Shown here in pieces: positions 20,770 through 32,012 of a DNA stretch of 64,000 nucleotides (position 1 is its first letter; each line of letters opens with the position of its first letter). The position numbers and the translations under genes are program-made. The DNA is from Campanula takesimana (lineage: Eukaryota; Streptophyta; Magnoliopsida; Asterales; Campanulaceae). The notes under the pieces were generated by a model that saw nothing but the letters and a program-made list of their open reading frames with translations, was not told where the DNA came from and searched no databases. The DNA lies in NCBI GenBank assembly GCA_026119855.1, contig JAOWBW010000301.1:1054001-1118000 (forward strand), in the 5' to 3' direction.

Positions 20770-21089
20770 AAAAAAGGGGTGAAATTGAAGAGGTTGATTG
20801 CAGCGTCAATGGTGTGAAGTGTTCTTGTTGTTCGGCTTCAATAGAAAATTTGAGATACTCTTTCCATTCTCCAGCTTGGCGTATGATGAAGAGTGGAGGA
20901 AGTGAAGTGTTTCTGGGTTTGGATTTAAAGATGCATTGGGTTGTGGTGGTGTGGGTTTAAGGAAGATGGTGTTGGGACGGTGGTTGAACGGTGGTGGGTG
21001 AAGGAGGGAGAATGGGTTGTAATTTAAGATAATTTACTTATAATATTTATATTTATGAATCATTTTCTTTCATTTAAGTAGTTACTATG
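20770..21089. other. Unassigned sequence after gap, no supported gene
   Basis: Less AT-rich than its right flank. The minus strand has an open frame of about 70 codons (…PETLHFLHSSSYAKLENG…) with no ATG and no splice support, reminiscent of a Ser/Pro-rich organelle-targeting N-terminus. It could be the edge of a host gene; evidence is too weak to call one. Confidence 0.35.
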
Positions 21090-21091
21090 TA

Positions 21092-21280
21092 CTCCCTCCA
21101 TCCCACCCGAATTACGATTTTTGGGTTGGACACGAGGATTAAGGAAAAAGTGTTAGTGGAGTAGTGTTGTGAGTGTGAATGTGGGTCCCATCAAATAAAA
21201 CACTTATATTTTGGGTTGTTCTAATTCGAATGTGACATCCAAAATGGAAATTTGTTCTAATTCGAGTGGGACGGGGGAAG
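21092..21280. mobile_element. Stowaway-like MITE (189 bp, TA target duplication)
   Basis: Left end CTCCCTCCATCCCACCCGAATTA; right end TCGAGTGGGACGGGGGAAG, which is its inverted counterpart. Flanked by TA on both sides (21090-21091 and 21281-21282). No coding capacity. Confidence 0.9.
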
Positions 21281-21282
21281 TA

Positions 21283-21957
21283 TATTCAAATAATTTTATT
21301 CCCAGTTAAAATCAAATTAAAAATTATTTTAAGATAATACTATTATTTGTTACATTATATTAATAAAAATAGGCTATATGTTTATTTATTTCTATAATTT
21401 AATAATTTTTTAGCATATTTTCCTTTTTTTTAATAATGTTTAAAATTAAATATTAGAGAATACAATTATATCATACCTCTTTAAATACAATATCAATTTC
21501 AAGTTAACTAACAATGAGTAAATTAATTCATTCATAAACTTTTAAAAAATGATAACTACTTTATTTTGTTTTAAATTTATGTATTTGATTTTTTTTTACT
21601 TTATCACTTTGAAATACTTTTAAAAATATTTATTTACTATTTTATTAATTATTTTTATTTTCAGTCCTATTAAGTTTCGAATTTTCATTAAACCCCTTAA
21701 AAGAAACATCAACTTCAAAGTTACCCAATCCGTCAGTCACGTGCACGGCACGTGCCTTTTATTTTAACTGACTTTTTAACGAATTCCGTCAAAAAGGCTC
21801 TAACTGGCGAAAATGAATCACCCCAGGGTCCGATCTGGCGAAAAAAGACATGCAAGGCTCGATTGGAAGGGTGGTATCATACTTCAGGGTCTAAATTGTC
21901 ATTAACCCTTTTTGTTATTATTAATATTATCAAAATATTAGTTAGTATCGTCTTCTG
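21283..21957. other. AT-rich sequence, no gene or recognised repeat
   Basis: Long A/T runs. Only short spurious frames. Confidence 0.6.
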
Positions 21958-21959
21958 TA

Positions 21960-23043
21960 TTCCCTCCGTCTCATACTTATCGTTACTTATTTTCATTTTG
22001 AGCGTCTCATACTTATTGTTACTTACCTAAAATATTCACTTTTTTTCTCTTCTATCTACTCACAATAACTATCCACTAACTTATTTTCTCTCTCATACAG
22101 TGGCGGACCCAGAAATTATGTTCAGTGGGTGCCAAAAAATTACTTTACTTGAACAAAAAAAAATTATTAATAAGTCGCAAATCGAAAAATCAATATAAAA
22201 ATGAAAACACTTGCAATATTTTTGTAAGAACATCTATTAACTCACCATTTTATTCTTATTATAATAATTTACTTGAAAAGAGTAAGCATATGCCATGAAG
22301 AAATAAATACTGATATTTACATTCTTGATGTTTGAATGATGACATTATTTTAAGTATCATCCATGATTTATTCTTAAAAAGAATTCTTGCATAGATTTTT
22401 TTTAAAAAAAAACCTATTCATCATATTAAAGGCAAACAGTTAGTTTGAGTAATTAAATCTGTTTATAACCATTAAAATGATGAACAAAAGACTTTGAAAA
22501 AGTCTTTAAAAAAATAGTGCATTTAGCATATTAAAGGCTATAAATATTTGAACAACATTGTAGATAGTTGTCTTTGAGTAATAGTTGAAGAAAAAGTAAT
22601 AATCTTAATGAAAATTCAAAAATTAATATTGTATAATATTTTCAATAAATTTTTTGTAATTTTCATTAAGATAACTTAGATAAGTTGACCAAACAGGGTA
22701 AAGGCTATATGAAGATGACTAAAAGTACTAAAAGGCTGTAAAAATATAGAGAAATATAGCAGGTGAGGTTCGAACTCTGGTGGATGGCATGGTGTTAAAA
22801 AACCTCAATCAGCCAAGCTACACAGATAGTGTAACAATTTCGCACAATTTAATATATATACTAAACAATCTAAGGTAAACAAAATAAATAAATAAATAAA
22901 TCGAGTGGGTGCCGTCGCACCCGCTCATACTAAGGTGGGTCCGCCCCTGCTCTCATACACACTCACAATCCTTACTTTTCCAACATAATTTATTAGTCGC
23001 CGTGCCCTCTCATTTGGTAGCAATAAGTATGGGACAGAGGGGG
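21960..23043. mobile_element. Stowaway-like MITE split by a hAT-like element
   Basis: Ends TTCCCTCCGTCTCATACTTA and, on the other strand, CCCCCTCTGTCCCATACTTA, with TA on both sides (21958-21959 and 23044-23045). Without the nested element it is about 225 bp, a normal MITE length. Confidence 0.85.
22098..22949. mobile_element. hAT-like non-autonomous element (852 bp, 8-bp target duplication)
   Basis: Ends CAGTGGCGGACCCA and CAGGGGCGGACCCA (right end read on the minus strand), flanked by a perfect 8-bp duplication CTCTCATA (22090-22097 and 22950-22957). The 8-bp duplication and CA-G start fit hAT. There is no transposase. A GGTTCGAACTC (tRNA B-box-like) sits near 22768. Confidence 0.9.
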
Positions 23044-23390
23044 TATATAATAATCATATACTACCTTCGTTCCAAAATGATTTTCATACTTTTTCACCGT
23101 TATTGCGAAAGAATTTGTACAATAATTTTAGGTTGATTTAATTATCCTAATGAAAATTAAAACTTATTATTGATAGTATTGTTGATGGTGTATTAATAAT
23201 AAATTTTTAATTTTTAATTAGTATAATTAAATTAATTTAAAATTATTGCTCAAAGCTTATTTTTAAGAGTAAGTCTCTTGTAAAACGCATTTTACACTAG
23301 GCTTAGTGTAAAACGTGTTTTATTAATAACGGCAATTAGGGTTTAAGAGACGCGGTGGCATAAGTGTAAATATTTGAAACTTATGAAATC

Positions 23391-23870
23391 TCAGGAGGCA
23401 TATTTTAAAACTGCATGAGGCATATTATGAAACTGAAGGAGGCATATTTTTGAACTCCACATCAGGCACTTTGTAAAACTATAACAGGCATTTTTTTCAA
23501 AGAGGCACTTCTAAATTTTAAAGCAAGCATGTTTTTTAACTGGAGGAGGCATATTTTCATACTGCAGGAGGCACATTTTTAAACTAGAGCAGGCATTTGT
23601 TTTCTTTAAAAAAGACAATGTTAAAAGTTCAAAAAAATCTCAGGAGGCATGTTTTGAAACTGCAGGAGGCACATTTTTTAACTAGAGCAGGCACTTATTT
23701 TTTCTCAAAAAAGGCACTGTTAAAAGTTCAAAAAAAGTGCCTCCTCTAGAGTTAAAACATGCCTGCTCTAAAAAAGTGCCTCCTCTAGAGTTAAAATATG
23801 TCTGCTGTGAAGTATTGAAAAATGTCGCCTCTTGTTTTAAAATGTGCCTGCTGAGATTTCCATGAGTTCC
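23391..23870. repeat. Inverted array of AGGAGGCATATTTTGAAACTGC-like short units in K
   Basis: About a dozen diverged units of roughly 22-30 bp containing AGGCATnTTTTnAAACT on the + strand up to about 23725. Inverse-oriented units (GTGCCTCCTCTAGAGTTAAAA) follow from about 23735. So the array itself is a stem with many internal repeats. Confidence 0.85.
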
Positions 23871-23884
23871 ACTTATTTACAAAA

Positions 23885-24367
23885 TGTTGGAACAATTCTT
23901 TATATCCCTGAATGCCACGCTCATTTCAGAATAAGATTGAGGAAGAAGAAGATGAAGGCGGAAGCGTAATACCTGATGAATCCATAATGATGTTGTAGGA
24001 GAACAAGAAGAAGAAGAAGAAAAGAATTAAGGGGACAGAGTTCTTCTAAATGATGAGTGCCTTTTCTCTCTAATGTCTCTAGCAATATGAAGATTATTTG
24101 AGAGAGAAAAATAATGAATGAAGTGATTTCTAGGGTTGATGGGGAACTTTTTATATATGAAACCAATAGGCACCTCATTTAGGGACTACACCCTTTCAAC
24201 CTTTAGTGATGTTAAATTACCACTTTGCCCATCAAAAATAGGTAATATTACATCCAGGAATTCTACACAATATTTACTATTATTTACTACACTTTATATT
24301 AACATTATAATCATGATTTTATAAATGGAAGGTCCAAATAACTTGTTTTGCAAGCCATGTTCTAACA
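23885..24367 (-). repeat. 3' LTR of copia C (483 bp)
   Basis: + strand TGTTGGAACA...GTTCTAACA; aligned along its length with 29424-29907. Confidence 0.95.
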
Positions 24368-24384
24368 ATCTCCCACTTGGGTTG
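24368..24384 (-). other. Polypurine tract of copia C
   Basis: The minus strand reads CCCAAGTGGGAGATTG directly before the 3' LTR, the same motif as in copia A. Confidence 0.8.
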
Positions 24385-24749
24385 CAAAATAAAGTTCTCC
24401 CTTTAAAACATAAATATAACACGAATGACAACCCTTATGTGCGCACTTTATTGTCATTCATAACAATCTCGTCCATTAGCCATATAAGTATAAGGACTAA
24501 AGGGGCAGTCGTTGTAATTGATTCGCAACTAAACCCACAATAATCACATATACAAATCCAACTAAATGACATAGATCAAAAGTGTAGATGTGTAGCATGG
24601 AATCATAATGAATATATACATATTCTTCCAACTAGTCCAACTTAACCAAATGAGATCAAAACTTTAAATAATAGAACTTATTAATGAATCACAACATAAA
24701 CTCCCACTAAATTAAATGTTATCAAAATTGTTACACCCATATGAGCAAC

Positions 24750-27700
24750 ATGCTCGTGAAACACTAAAGATGATAACGCTTTAGAAAACGGATCCGATAA
24801 TTATGGAGTTTGTTCCAATAAGTTGTGTTTTTGTTTGTTCCTTTTTGTACTCTTTCTTTACAACAAGATACTTAATGTCTAAATACTTAGACTTTGACAA
24901 ACTCTTGTTAGAGTACTAGACTACTACCTGATTGTCATAATATATCTTAACGGTCTTTCGACACTATTTGACAAATTGTAGTCCTTTATGCAGCCATATA
25001 ATTTTAACAAATATCGGAATACCAAATGATCTCAAGATTATCCGATTAAAAATAGGCATGTAGATCTTTGTGTTTTGTAAATACTATATCATTCTTTTGG
25101 CTACTAGTTAATGTTCTTTCTGGATTGCTTTGGTATTGACCAAGCATCCCAACATTGAATGCAAGACTTTCCCATTTATTAAGCTTTCTTACTGCTGATG
25201 CAAAGAGTGATATTTTATATATACTTGGATTCATAATTAACTTTAGGACATCCTTTAAAATTAGGGGTGTCAAGTGGTTTATAGTTTTGCATACTATACC
25301 TTTTGTAATACCTTTTCTATATAAGCCTTTTGTGATAATCCCAAAATACTCCGTGTAAACTCACAGTGAACTTGGATTCCTAATACAAAAAGATGTCTCA
25401 CCAAGAATTTTCATTCCAAAGAAATTTCTTAGTTTCCTTATTAAGGTTTAAAACATTACTAGCAAGCAAATATTACCCACATATAAGACCAAAATTATAA
25501 TTTTTACTCCCACTGAACTTATGGTATACACAATATTTATCAAGATTCATTTCAAACCAAATGAAAGAATAACTTGATTAAATTCTAAATACCATTAATG
25601 AGAAGTTTGCTTAAGTCATAAATGAATTTCTCCATATAGATAGTTTGCTTAATGTCTCCATTAAGAAAAGTTTTCTTTAATATCCATTTGATGAGGTTTA
25701 AGACACAAATTGCTACTAGTGCCATAATGGTTCTGAAAGAGTTTTTAGAAGATACCGGGAAATGTTTCTTTCTTGATAATTAATGCCTTTCTTATGAGTT
25801 GAAAAAATCTTTAGCAACTAGATGGGTCTTATATCTTTCAACATTACTTTTGCGAATCCTTTTAGGTCTTAGAGACCCATTTATAGGTTTCACATCTTTA
25901 GGTAATGTAAAAAGATCCCAAAAGTTGTTATCTTTCAAAGATTTCAACTCTTTATATATGATATTAATCTACTTATGAGAATTAGGACTATTAATGGCTT
26001 TATGGTAGATGAATGGCTCATCTCCCACTAAACCTATGTGTCCTTAATTTCTCGGTAAGATACATCTCATAATTATCCGGTATTGAAATCCTTCTTACTC
26101 TATTGTATCTCTTTTAAGGGCACCGGTTCTTACTAATTCTGAGGTTTTGAATTTCCTTCTTATGTTCAACATTTTCATGTTGTTCAATATTTATAGGGAA
26201 ACCATATTTATTTTGAATTGTATGTTCTTCTTGAATATCAAGTACAAATTTTGAAATCCAATTGGAACTTATGGAAGAGGTGAAGAAATGGATGCCTCTT
26301 CTTTTCCAAATTCAAAATATTACACCTAATCTCCCACTAAATTCAACATCCTCAAAGAACCTAGCTTTTCTCGTTTCAAAATGTTCAAATTTTCAGGTTG
26401 TAAAATTTATATATCCCCTAGATCTCTCGGCTTACCTCATGAATAACTACTAACAATCTTATGCCTAACTTGCCCTTAGTAGACTTATAAGGTCTACCCT
26501 TATGTTAGACAACCCCATAAATGAAGATGATTTAAGGACGTGTTCCTTATTCGTCCCAAATCATAAAGGGTTTTTTATTAGTAGCTTAGAGGGAGCTTTA
26601 ATGAGAATAAGGGCTGCGGTTTTAATGTATCGCCCATAATGAGTGAGGTAAAAGAAGCACAAAACATGCTTATTACCATTTCCTTAAGGATTTTATCATG
26701 TCTCTTGTGTACTTCATTCATGCTAGGCGTACCCGGCTTAATGTAGATGGAGACAATCCCACACTCTTCAAAATAGCGAGTAAAAAGGACCTAGACGTTG
26801 TTCCCTTTAACAATCATTCCAACCATGATATACTCTATCATGATTGGACCTAATGTTCTTAATAGTCTTTCAAAGTTGATTTCCAACTTTGACCTCATAA
26901 GACTTGAAAACGTCCATAACTTGAGTCTTTGCATGAAGTAATAAATGCATCCATATTGAGAGTAGTCATTTATAAACGTAATAACTATTATTGACCTTTC
27001 CAAGAAGGAATAATGAATGGCCCACAATGTTCATATGTATTAGTTTTAAAGACACTTGATACTCTCGAGAATACTATTCTTTTAATGTTTGTAAATTTCC
27101 TTTAAGGCATTTAATGGAAAAGTATTTTTCAAAATATCAAGTTTGTTTAAGATTTTCTTTAACATAAGCTTATCAATTTTCCTCTTGGAAATATGACCCA
27201 AATGCCTATGCCTTAATGAAAAATAAAATAAAATTTACTTGATAACTTTTGCTTTCTAGTTTTGGTTTCATTATTAAGGGACACATTTATTGTTTGAATA
27301 ATGTCAAGTGAAGAAAGAATACTTGACAAAGTACTAGTGCCAACAACCTTTTGGAATTAAAATAGAGATCACACTTATTATTAATGAACAAGAGTGACCT
27401 TCCTTGTTCAATATTGTGATAAATATCATAATTCCAATTAAATTATGGTACAATAAATATATTATTTAATACAAAATAATACTTAGTACTTAACAATAAT
27501 TTAAATGATCATCATGCCTATAACTATAACCGGATTCCTAGTTTCCATATAGATGAATTTCTTCATCTTTACTAGGTCTTCGATAATTTAGGCAATCCTA
27601 CTTGAACATCCTTATGTGATTGGTTGCACCATAATCCAATCACCATGTAAATGTAGGAACTGAAACCAAATTAGCCTTAATACAATACAAACAAGACCAA

Positions 27701-28700
27701 ATGATATACCTCTCACGCCAAGCGTGAGACTTAGGATAATCGAACTTCATGTTAGTAGGGTCCTTGCAAAAGAAACATTTTTTTTTATGATCATGAGATG
27801 ATCTCTTAATCTTCTTTTTACTTGCAACCACAGTTTCTTTCCCTCTTCTCTTGTCCCATGAGAAAAGGTAGATGCTAAATGAGTACCTTTAGTTCTAAAT
27901 TATTCTTAACTTATCTTCTTCTTGTGTCATAAGTGAAAGTAATTCATTAATATTTCACTTGTCCCTTTGACATTGATAGGTCACTTCAAAGCAACCAAAC
28001 CAAGGAAGAAAGATTAAAACTAAATGCACAAGAATATCATCCGATATCCTTAACTTAAGTGCCTTTTCGTTTTGTTAATAGATGAACTATTTCTAAAATG
28101 TACTCCCTTAAATTCCCGGTACCCTTTATACCTTATGGAAACAAGTTTCCTCAGGTGTATCAAGGAATGTTTCTAGCATCAATATCCTCGGAGACACCGT
28201 CCAAAAGGTCTCCGGGACATTATTCTTTATGATCATTAGGCTTACGCGGTTAGAGCGTGTCACTTCTCAGCACTTAAGCAATAAGAAGAGAAACGGATCC
28301 CTTAATGCGAGTTCTATATAGCCCAAGATTATAATTATTTGTTTTCCAAGTTTTATAATTAGTCTCACATTGCAACGGTACTCATAGCAGTAATTACAGA
28401 TGAAGCAATAAACAAATTTGTTGGAATTTTGAGAACAAGAATGAATACAAAACATAAATAAGAAACTACACAATAAATAATGATTAATTATATCAATGAA
28501 ATCCATCATCAAGACAATCAACATGACATCAAAACTAATCTTTGGATTGCGAGTTGACTCATAAATGATTGTCTTAGGCAACAAGTAATTTGAACTTATA
28601 TTTTAATAAATACTTAATCTTCCTTTGGGCCGACATAAGTACCTAAGAAAATAACCTAATGTTTATTTTACTTGTTACCACATGAATGCCCAAGTTTAGT
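24750..28700 (-). pseudogene. Copia C gag-pol, heavily decayed
   Basis: Recognisable minus-strand pieces: a Gag knuckle remnant CFFCKDPTNMKFDYPKSHAW at about 27775-27715, which has lost the His and last Cys of C-X2-C-X4-H-X4-C; a protease remnant at about 27640 reading LDYGATNHI, where the family has DSGAT; an integrase remnant at 26791-27027 (TFINDYSQYGCIYYFM); RT and RNase H remnants at about 24780-25750. Stops occur every few dozen codons. No working protein is possible. The catalytic Ser of the protease triad and much else is replaced, which no plausible sequencing error explains. Confidence 0.85.
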
Positions 28701-28952
28701 CAAATGTCAAGATCTTCTTTGAAAAATTCAAGCCATTCACATATCAACTTAAACATCCAACACTTTACAATTTTAGGGTTTAAATAACGTAAATCACTTA
28801 GGCGATAATATTATTTAAACAATGAATAAAATTGTCAAAGCATATAATTAATCAAGGCCTTAGGGTTTGAAAAAATGTATGTTTTGTTCAAAAGAGGAAC
28901 AAAATTGTGCAACATCTTTGAAAAAGCAAAAACCTGTGAATAGTGTACATGC

Positions 28953-29005
28953 GCGACCGGACAACTTATAATACCCGACCGGGCAGAACATAAGACCCGA
29001 CCGGC
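28953..29005. repeat. Three CGACCGG words in the leader of copia C
   Basis: GCGACCGGAC, CCGACCGGGC and CCGACCGGCT in 53 bp, followed on the minus strand by ACTATTCACAGG. The homologous place in copia D holds CTCGGCCGAGCA words instead. Confidence 0.8.
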
Positions 29006-29408
29006 TAAAGCCACCGTTTCATGCATGCTTTGCTGCACTCTTCCAAATTTTATCCCAAAAAATGATGAACAACAAGTAGATCCACATGATATGTTCTTTA
29101 CAACATAAAATTATGTTATTTAGGGATAATCTTGCTTTAAAACAATGGAATCAAGTATGTAGATCCACATGGTATGCACTAGACATAAAACCATGTTATG
29201 AAGGGATAGTTACACTTGAACCATTGTGTTCATTCAACAAAACTTTTCAAACCATTTTCTTAAATTCAGATGATTATTATCAGTACTCTATGAATGAATT
29301 AGAGTCCCTAATCAACATCAAAACTTGATGATTCAACAGGAAAAATGAATCGAATAAAGCATAAAAGCTTTCCCGAAAAGAACTCAAACTTAAACCAAAA
29401 TATGAGCG

Positions 29409-29422
29409 GGCTCTGATACCAA
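29409..29422 (-). other. Primer binding site of copia C (initiator Met tRNA)
   Basis: The minus strand reads TTGGTATCAGAGCC just after the LTR, the usual plant copia site complementary to tRNA-iMet. Confidence 0.9.
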
Positions 29423-29423
29423 T

Positions 29424-29907
29424 TGTTGGAACAATTCTTTATATCCCTGAATGTCACGCTCATTTCAGAATAAGATTGAGGAAGAAGAAGATGAAGGCGG
29501 AAGCGTAATACCTGATGAATCCATAATGATGTTGTAGGAGAACAAGAAGAAGAAGAAACAAAGAATTAAGGGGGACGGAGTTCTTCTAAATGATGAGTGC
29601 CTTTTCTCTCTAATGTCTCTAGCAATATGAAGATTATTTGAGAGAGAAAAATAATGAATGAAGTGATTTCTAGGGTTGATGGAGAACCTTTTATATATGA
29701 AACCAATAGGCACCTCATTTAGGGACTACACCCTTTCAACCTTTAGTGATGTTAAATTACCACTTTGCCCATCAAAAATAGGTAATATTACATCCAGAAA
29801 TTCTACACAATATTTACTATTATTTACTACACTTTATATTAACATTATAATCATGATTTTATAAATGGAAGGTCCAAATAACTTGTTTTGCAAGCCATGT
29901 TCTAACA
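29424..29907 (-). repeat. 5' LTR of copia C (484 bp)
   Basis: Near-identical to 23885-24367. Differences include one-base substitutions and small changes in an AAG run. Confidence 0.95.
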
Positions 29908-30063
29908 CAAAATTGCCACCGCGTCTTCTAATCCTTCTTAAGCCGTTATTTGAAAAACACGTTTTACACATAATTAGTGTAAAACACGTTTTTTACAATA
30001 TTTTGTGTATTTTTAATAACAGGAAAAAATAAATATGAAGATCGTTATGGGATTGAGGAAGTA

Positions 30064-30723
30064 AAAGCCAACAAAACTTGAGTTTACTTAAAAGTTTTGA
30101 TGATCTTGACATCTTTGCCCTTTTTTAATAAGGTTGTATATCTTCTACTTTTGTTCTTGCTTGTGTTTTTTCCATCTCTATTTGGTGAAGTACAAAAAAA
30201 AAAAAAAATAGATCCACAAATATGTGAAGGGGAGAACAACATGATGACAATTAGTTTTTGCCCGAATTATTAGCCATCGGAAAAAGGCGGAAGATGGCTA
30301 TTTAGTGACAAAAATCCGGGTTTATATTAATAGGACGATTTTTAATTTTTGCATTTTCTGATTTATTTACCAAAACTTGTTGATGTTATGACACTAAATA
30401 TTGTCATTCTCCTAATATTGATTTTGACAAGTGATTATTTTATGAAACCAATGACTGAAATTGCTGCTGAAAGAATATTAACGTTACCAGGTAAATAAAA
30501 TCATTATATTTACTAGATGACAAACAAATCAATGTTAGGATGCTGATTATCCAGTTTTAAATTAGTGGCTTAATATATTTCACTCAAGAAATGATTAGTT
30601 GCACTAACGCATGCTCTAAATTTTATTTGATGGAAGGAGTAGTAATTATAATTGTTTGACTTGTCAAAATATATTCAAAAATAACATTTTACTCTTAAAT
30701 TTTCATTGCACAATTTAAAATCG
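30064..30723. other. AT-rich sequence, no gene recognised
   Basis: Contains a short poly-A near 30190. No open frame of note. Confidence 0.6.
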
Positions 30724-30919
30724 TACCCCCTCTGTCCCAGGAAGATAGTCTTTTTTTTTTTTTTTTTTTTTTTGCTACGAAGGAACTTTGAGCAATAATT
30801 AAAGCTAATTTTAATTATTCTAATGAAAATTTAAAAATTGTTATTAATACACCATTATAAATACTATTAATACGAATTTTTAGATTCACATTAAGATAAT
30901 TAAAAATGGTTTTAATTAT

Positions 30920-31100
30920 GAGAAAATTTTGAGGGAAACTAGTTTCTCCATAAGTTATAAAAAGGCCTGTTTTTATATGGGTTAAAGTTTAGGGTTTAGG
31001 GTTTAAGGTTTAGGGTTTAGGCCTTTTAGGATTTAAAAAGGGTTAAAAATCAGGACTTTTTATAACTTATGGAGGAACTAGTTTCCCCAAAAACCAACTC
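30920..31100. mobile_element. Mutator-type MITE (181 bp, 9-bp target duplication)
   Basis: Flanked by a perfect TTTAATTAT (30911-30919 and 31101-31109). TIR core GGGAAACTAGTTTCTCCATA against GGGGAAACTAGTTCCTCCAT on the other strand. The interior carries a telomere-like tract. Confidence 0.88.
30988..31021 (+). repeat. Interstitial telomere-like repeat (TTTAGGG)
   Basis: Four TTTAGGG-type units with one variant (TTTAAGG) inside the MITE at 30920-31100. TTTAGGG is the usual plant telomere unit. Confidence 0.85.
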
Positions 31101-31191
31101 TTTAATTATTGCTCAAAGTTTCTTCGTAGTAACAACGAAAAAAATGGACTATCTTTCCGAGACAGAGAGATGGAGTATTACATACTAACCC

Positions 31192-31955
31192 TGAAGAGTA
31201 TCGAAATACTCTATTATGTTTTAATCTTTGTGATTCTGATTTTCAAGTAAATTAGTTATTTAGATTGTGTATATTTTATTTATTTAGATTGTGTATATTT
31301 TATTTTATTATAAATTTAATTAATGTATATATTTAGAGTTTATTTATTTTAGGAATTAGTTGTAATTATTTAGGAATAGTTTATTTTATGATAATTATTA
31401 TTATTTTGATTTACTTGACTAACCTACTAATGTTTATCTTTGGTTAGTATATTTTCTTTTATTTTAGGTGGACTCTCATAAGAAAAGGATGGGATTGGCT
31501 CTTAAAGATCTTGGAGATTTGAGAAGATCGGCTATTGTATTCCTTATAAAAGAAAACGGCAGACCTCTCTAGGGTTACGGATTCGGAGCATTCGAAATCA
31601 CAGAGAGAAAATCCTTGAGAGTCCTTGTGTCCTTAGATGTTCTTATCAAAAGAACTCTAAGTGTTTTGGTGTTTAGTCTATTCAAGATAGAATAGGTTTT
31701 GATCTTTTCGTTGTTTTGTTTCTTTCATTCGACTTGTATTCTGCAAGATCGCTTTTCATATATGAAAGTTTTCCAGCAAGGTATTTCTTGCTGAAGTGTT
31801 TAATTTTTGTCTTTAAAATTCCGCTGCGTTTCTGTGTTTTTCTTTACTGTGTTCGTCGGGTCAACTGACAGGACAACTGTCTTGACAACTGTGAGCACAG
31901 TTGTACTCACAGTTGGATAATTCCCAGAACAGTCCTAGCCGCATAATTTCTTTCA
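31192..31955 (+). repeat. 5' LTR of element E (764 bp)
   Basis: TGAAGAGTATCG...TTTCTTTCA. Putative TATA box TATAAAAG at 31545-31552. A run of CAACTGT/ACAGTTG words at 31860-31915. Confidence 0.94.
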
Positions 31956-31972
31956 ATTGGCACCAGAGCCTG
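31956..31972 (+). other. Primer binding site of E, variant
   Basis: ATTGGCACCAGAGCC where other copia elements here have ATTGGTATCAGAGCC. A two-base variant of the initiator-Met site. Confidence 0.75.
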
Positions 31973-32012
31973 GTCTCGACATACTGAGATCGATCTTTGA
32001 AAGTGGCCATTA

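Larger units (their letters stand above)
23885..29907 (-). mobile_element. Complete Ty1/copia element C (6.0 kb), coding region decayed
   Basis: LTRs 23885-24367 and 29424-29907, primer site next to the upper LTR, purine tract next to the lower one, 5-bp target duplication CAAAA (23880-23884 and 29908-29912). Transcription is on the minus strand. Gag and pol are recognisable but full of stops. The LTRs differ at fewer than ten places by eye, so the insertion is young although the genes are old. Confidence 0.93.
23267..30007. mobile_element. Foldback-type element K with 9-bp target duplication (Mutator-like), middle level of the nest
   Basis: Flanked by a perfect 9-bp repeat TATTTTTAA (23258-23266 and 30008-30016). 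The two ends are inverted copies over at least 130 bp: TTGTAAAACGCATTTTACAC..., ATAACGGC, GACGCGGTGGCA, CTGAGATTTC. Removing copia C leaves about 713 bp, most of which can fold back on itself. No protein. The 9-bp duplication suggests a Mutator-type transposase in trans. Confidence 0.85.
23061..30061. mobile_element. Stowaway-like MITE, outer level of a three-level nest
   Basis: Left part 23061-23266 (CTACCTTCGTTCCAAAATGA) and right part 30008-30061 (TATGAAGATCGTTATGGGAT...GAGGAAG), with TA at both ends (23059-23060 and 30062-30063). It is the same family as the uninterrupted copy at 37587-37833, which shows the two parts join. Own length is about 250 bp; the rest is the nested foldback and copia C. 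Confidence 0.85.
30726..31175. mobile_element. Stowaway-like MITE split by a Mutator-type MITE
   Basis: Ends CCCCCTCTGTCCCAGGAAGATAG and its inverted counterpart CTATCTTTCCGAGACAGAGAG, flanked by TA (30724-30725 and 31176-31177). The TIRs are about 90 bp long and include a T run at 30750-30773. Distantly similar to the MITEs at 23061 and 37587. Confidence 0.88.

Noticed and set aside
20770..21089. Possible host gene exon on the minus strand
   Set aside because: An open stretch of about 70 codons without ATG, splice sites or a recognised domain. Kept only as unassigned sequence.
22760..22790. tRNA gene
   Set aside because: Only a B-box-like GGTTCGAACTC; no cloverleaf can be drawn from the surrounding AT-rich sequence.
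23885..24367. Short hydrophobic ORF ending in NIIIMIL present in both C LTRs
   Set aside because: It is present in both because the LTRs are copies of each other; no codon-level support.
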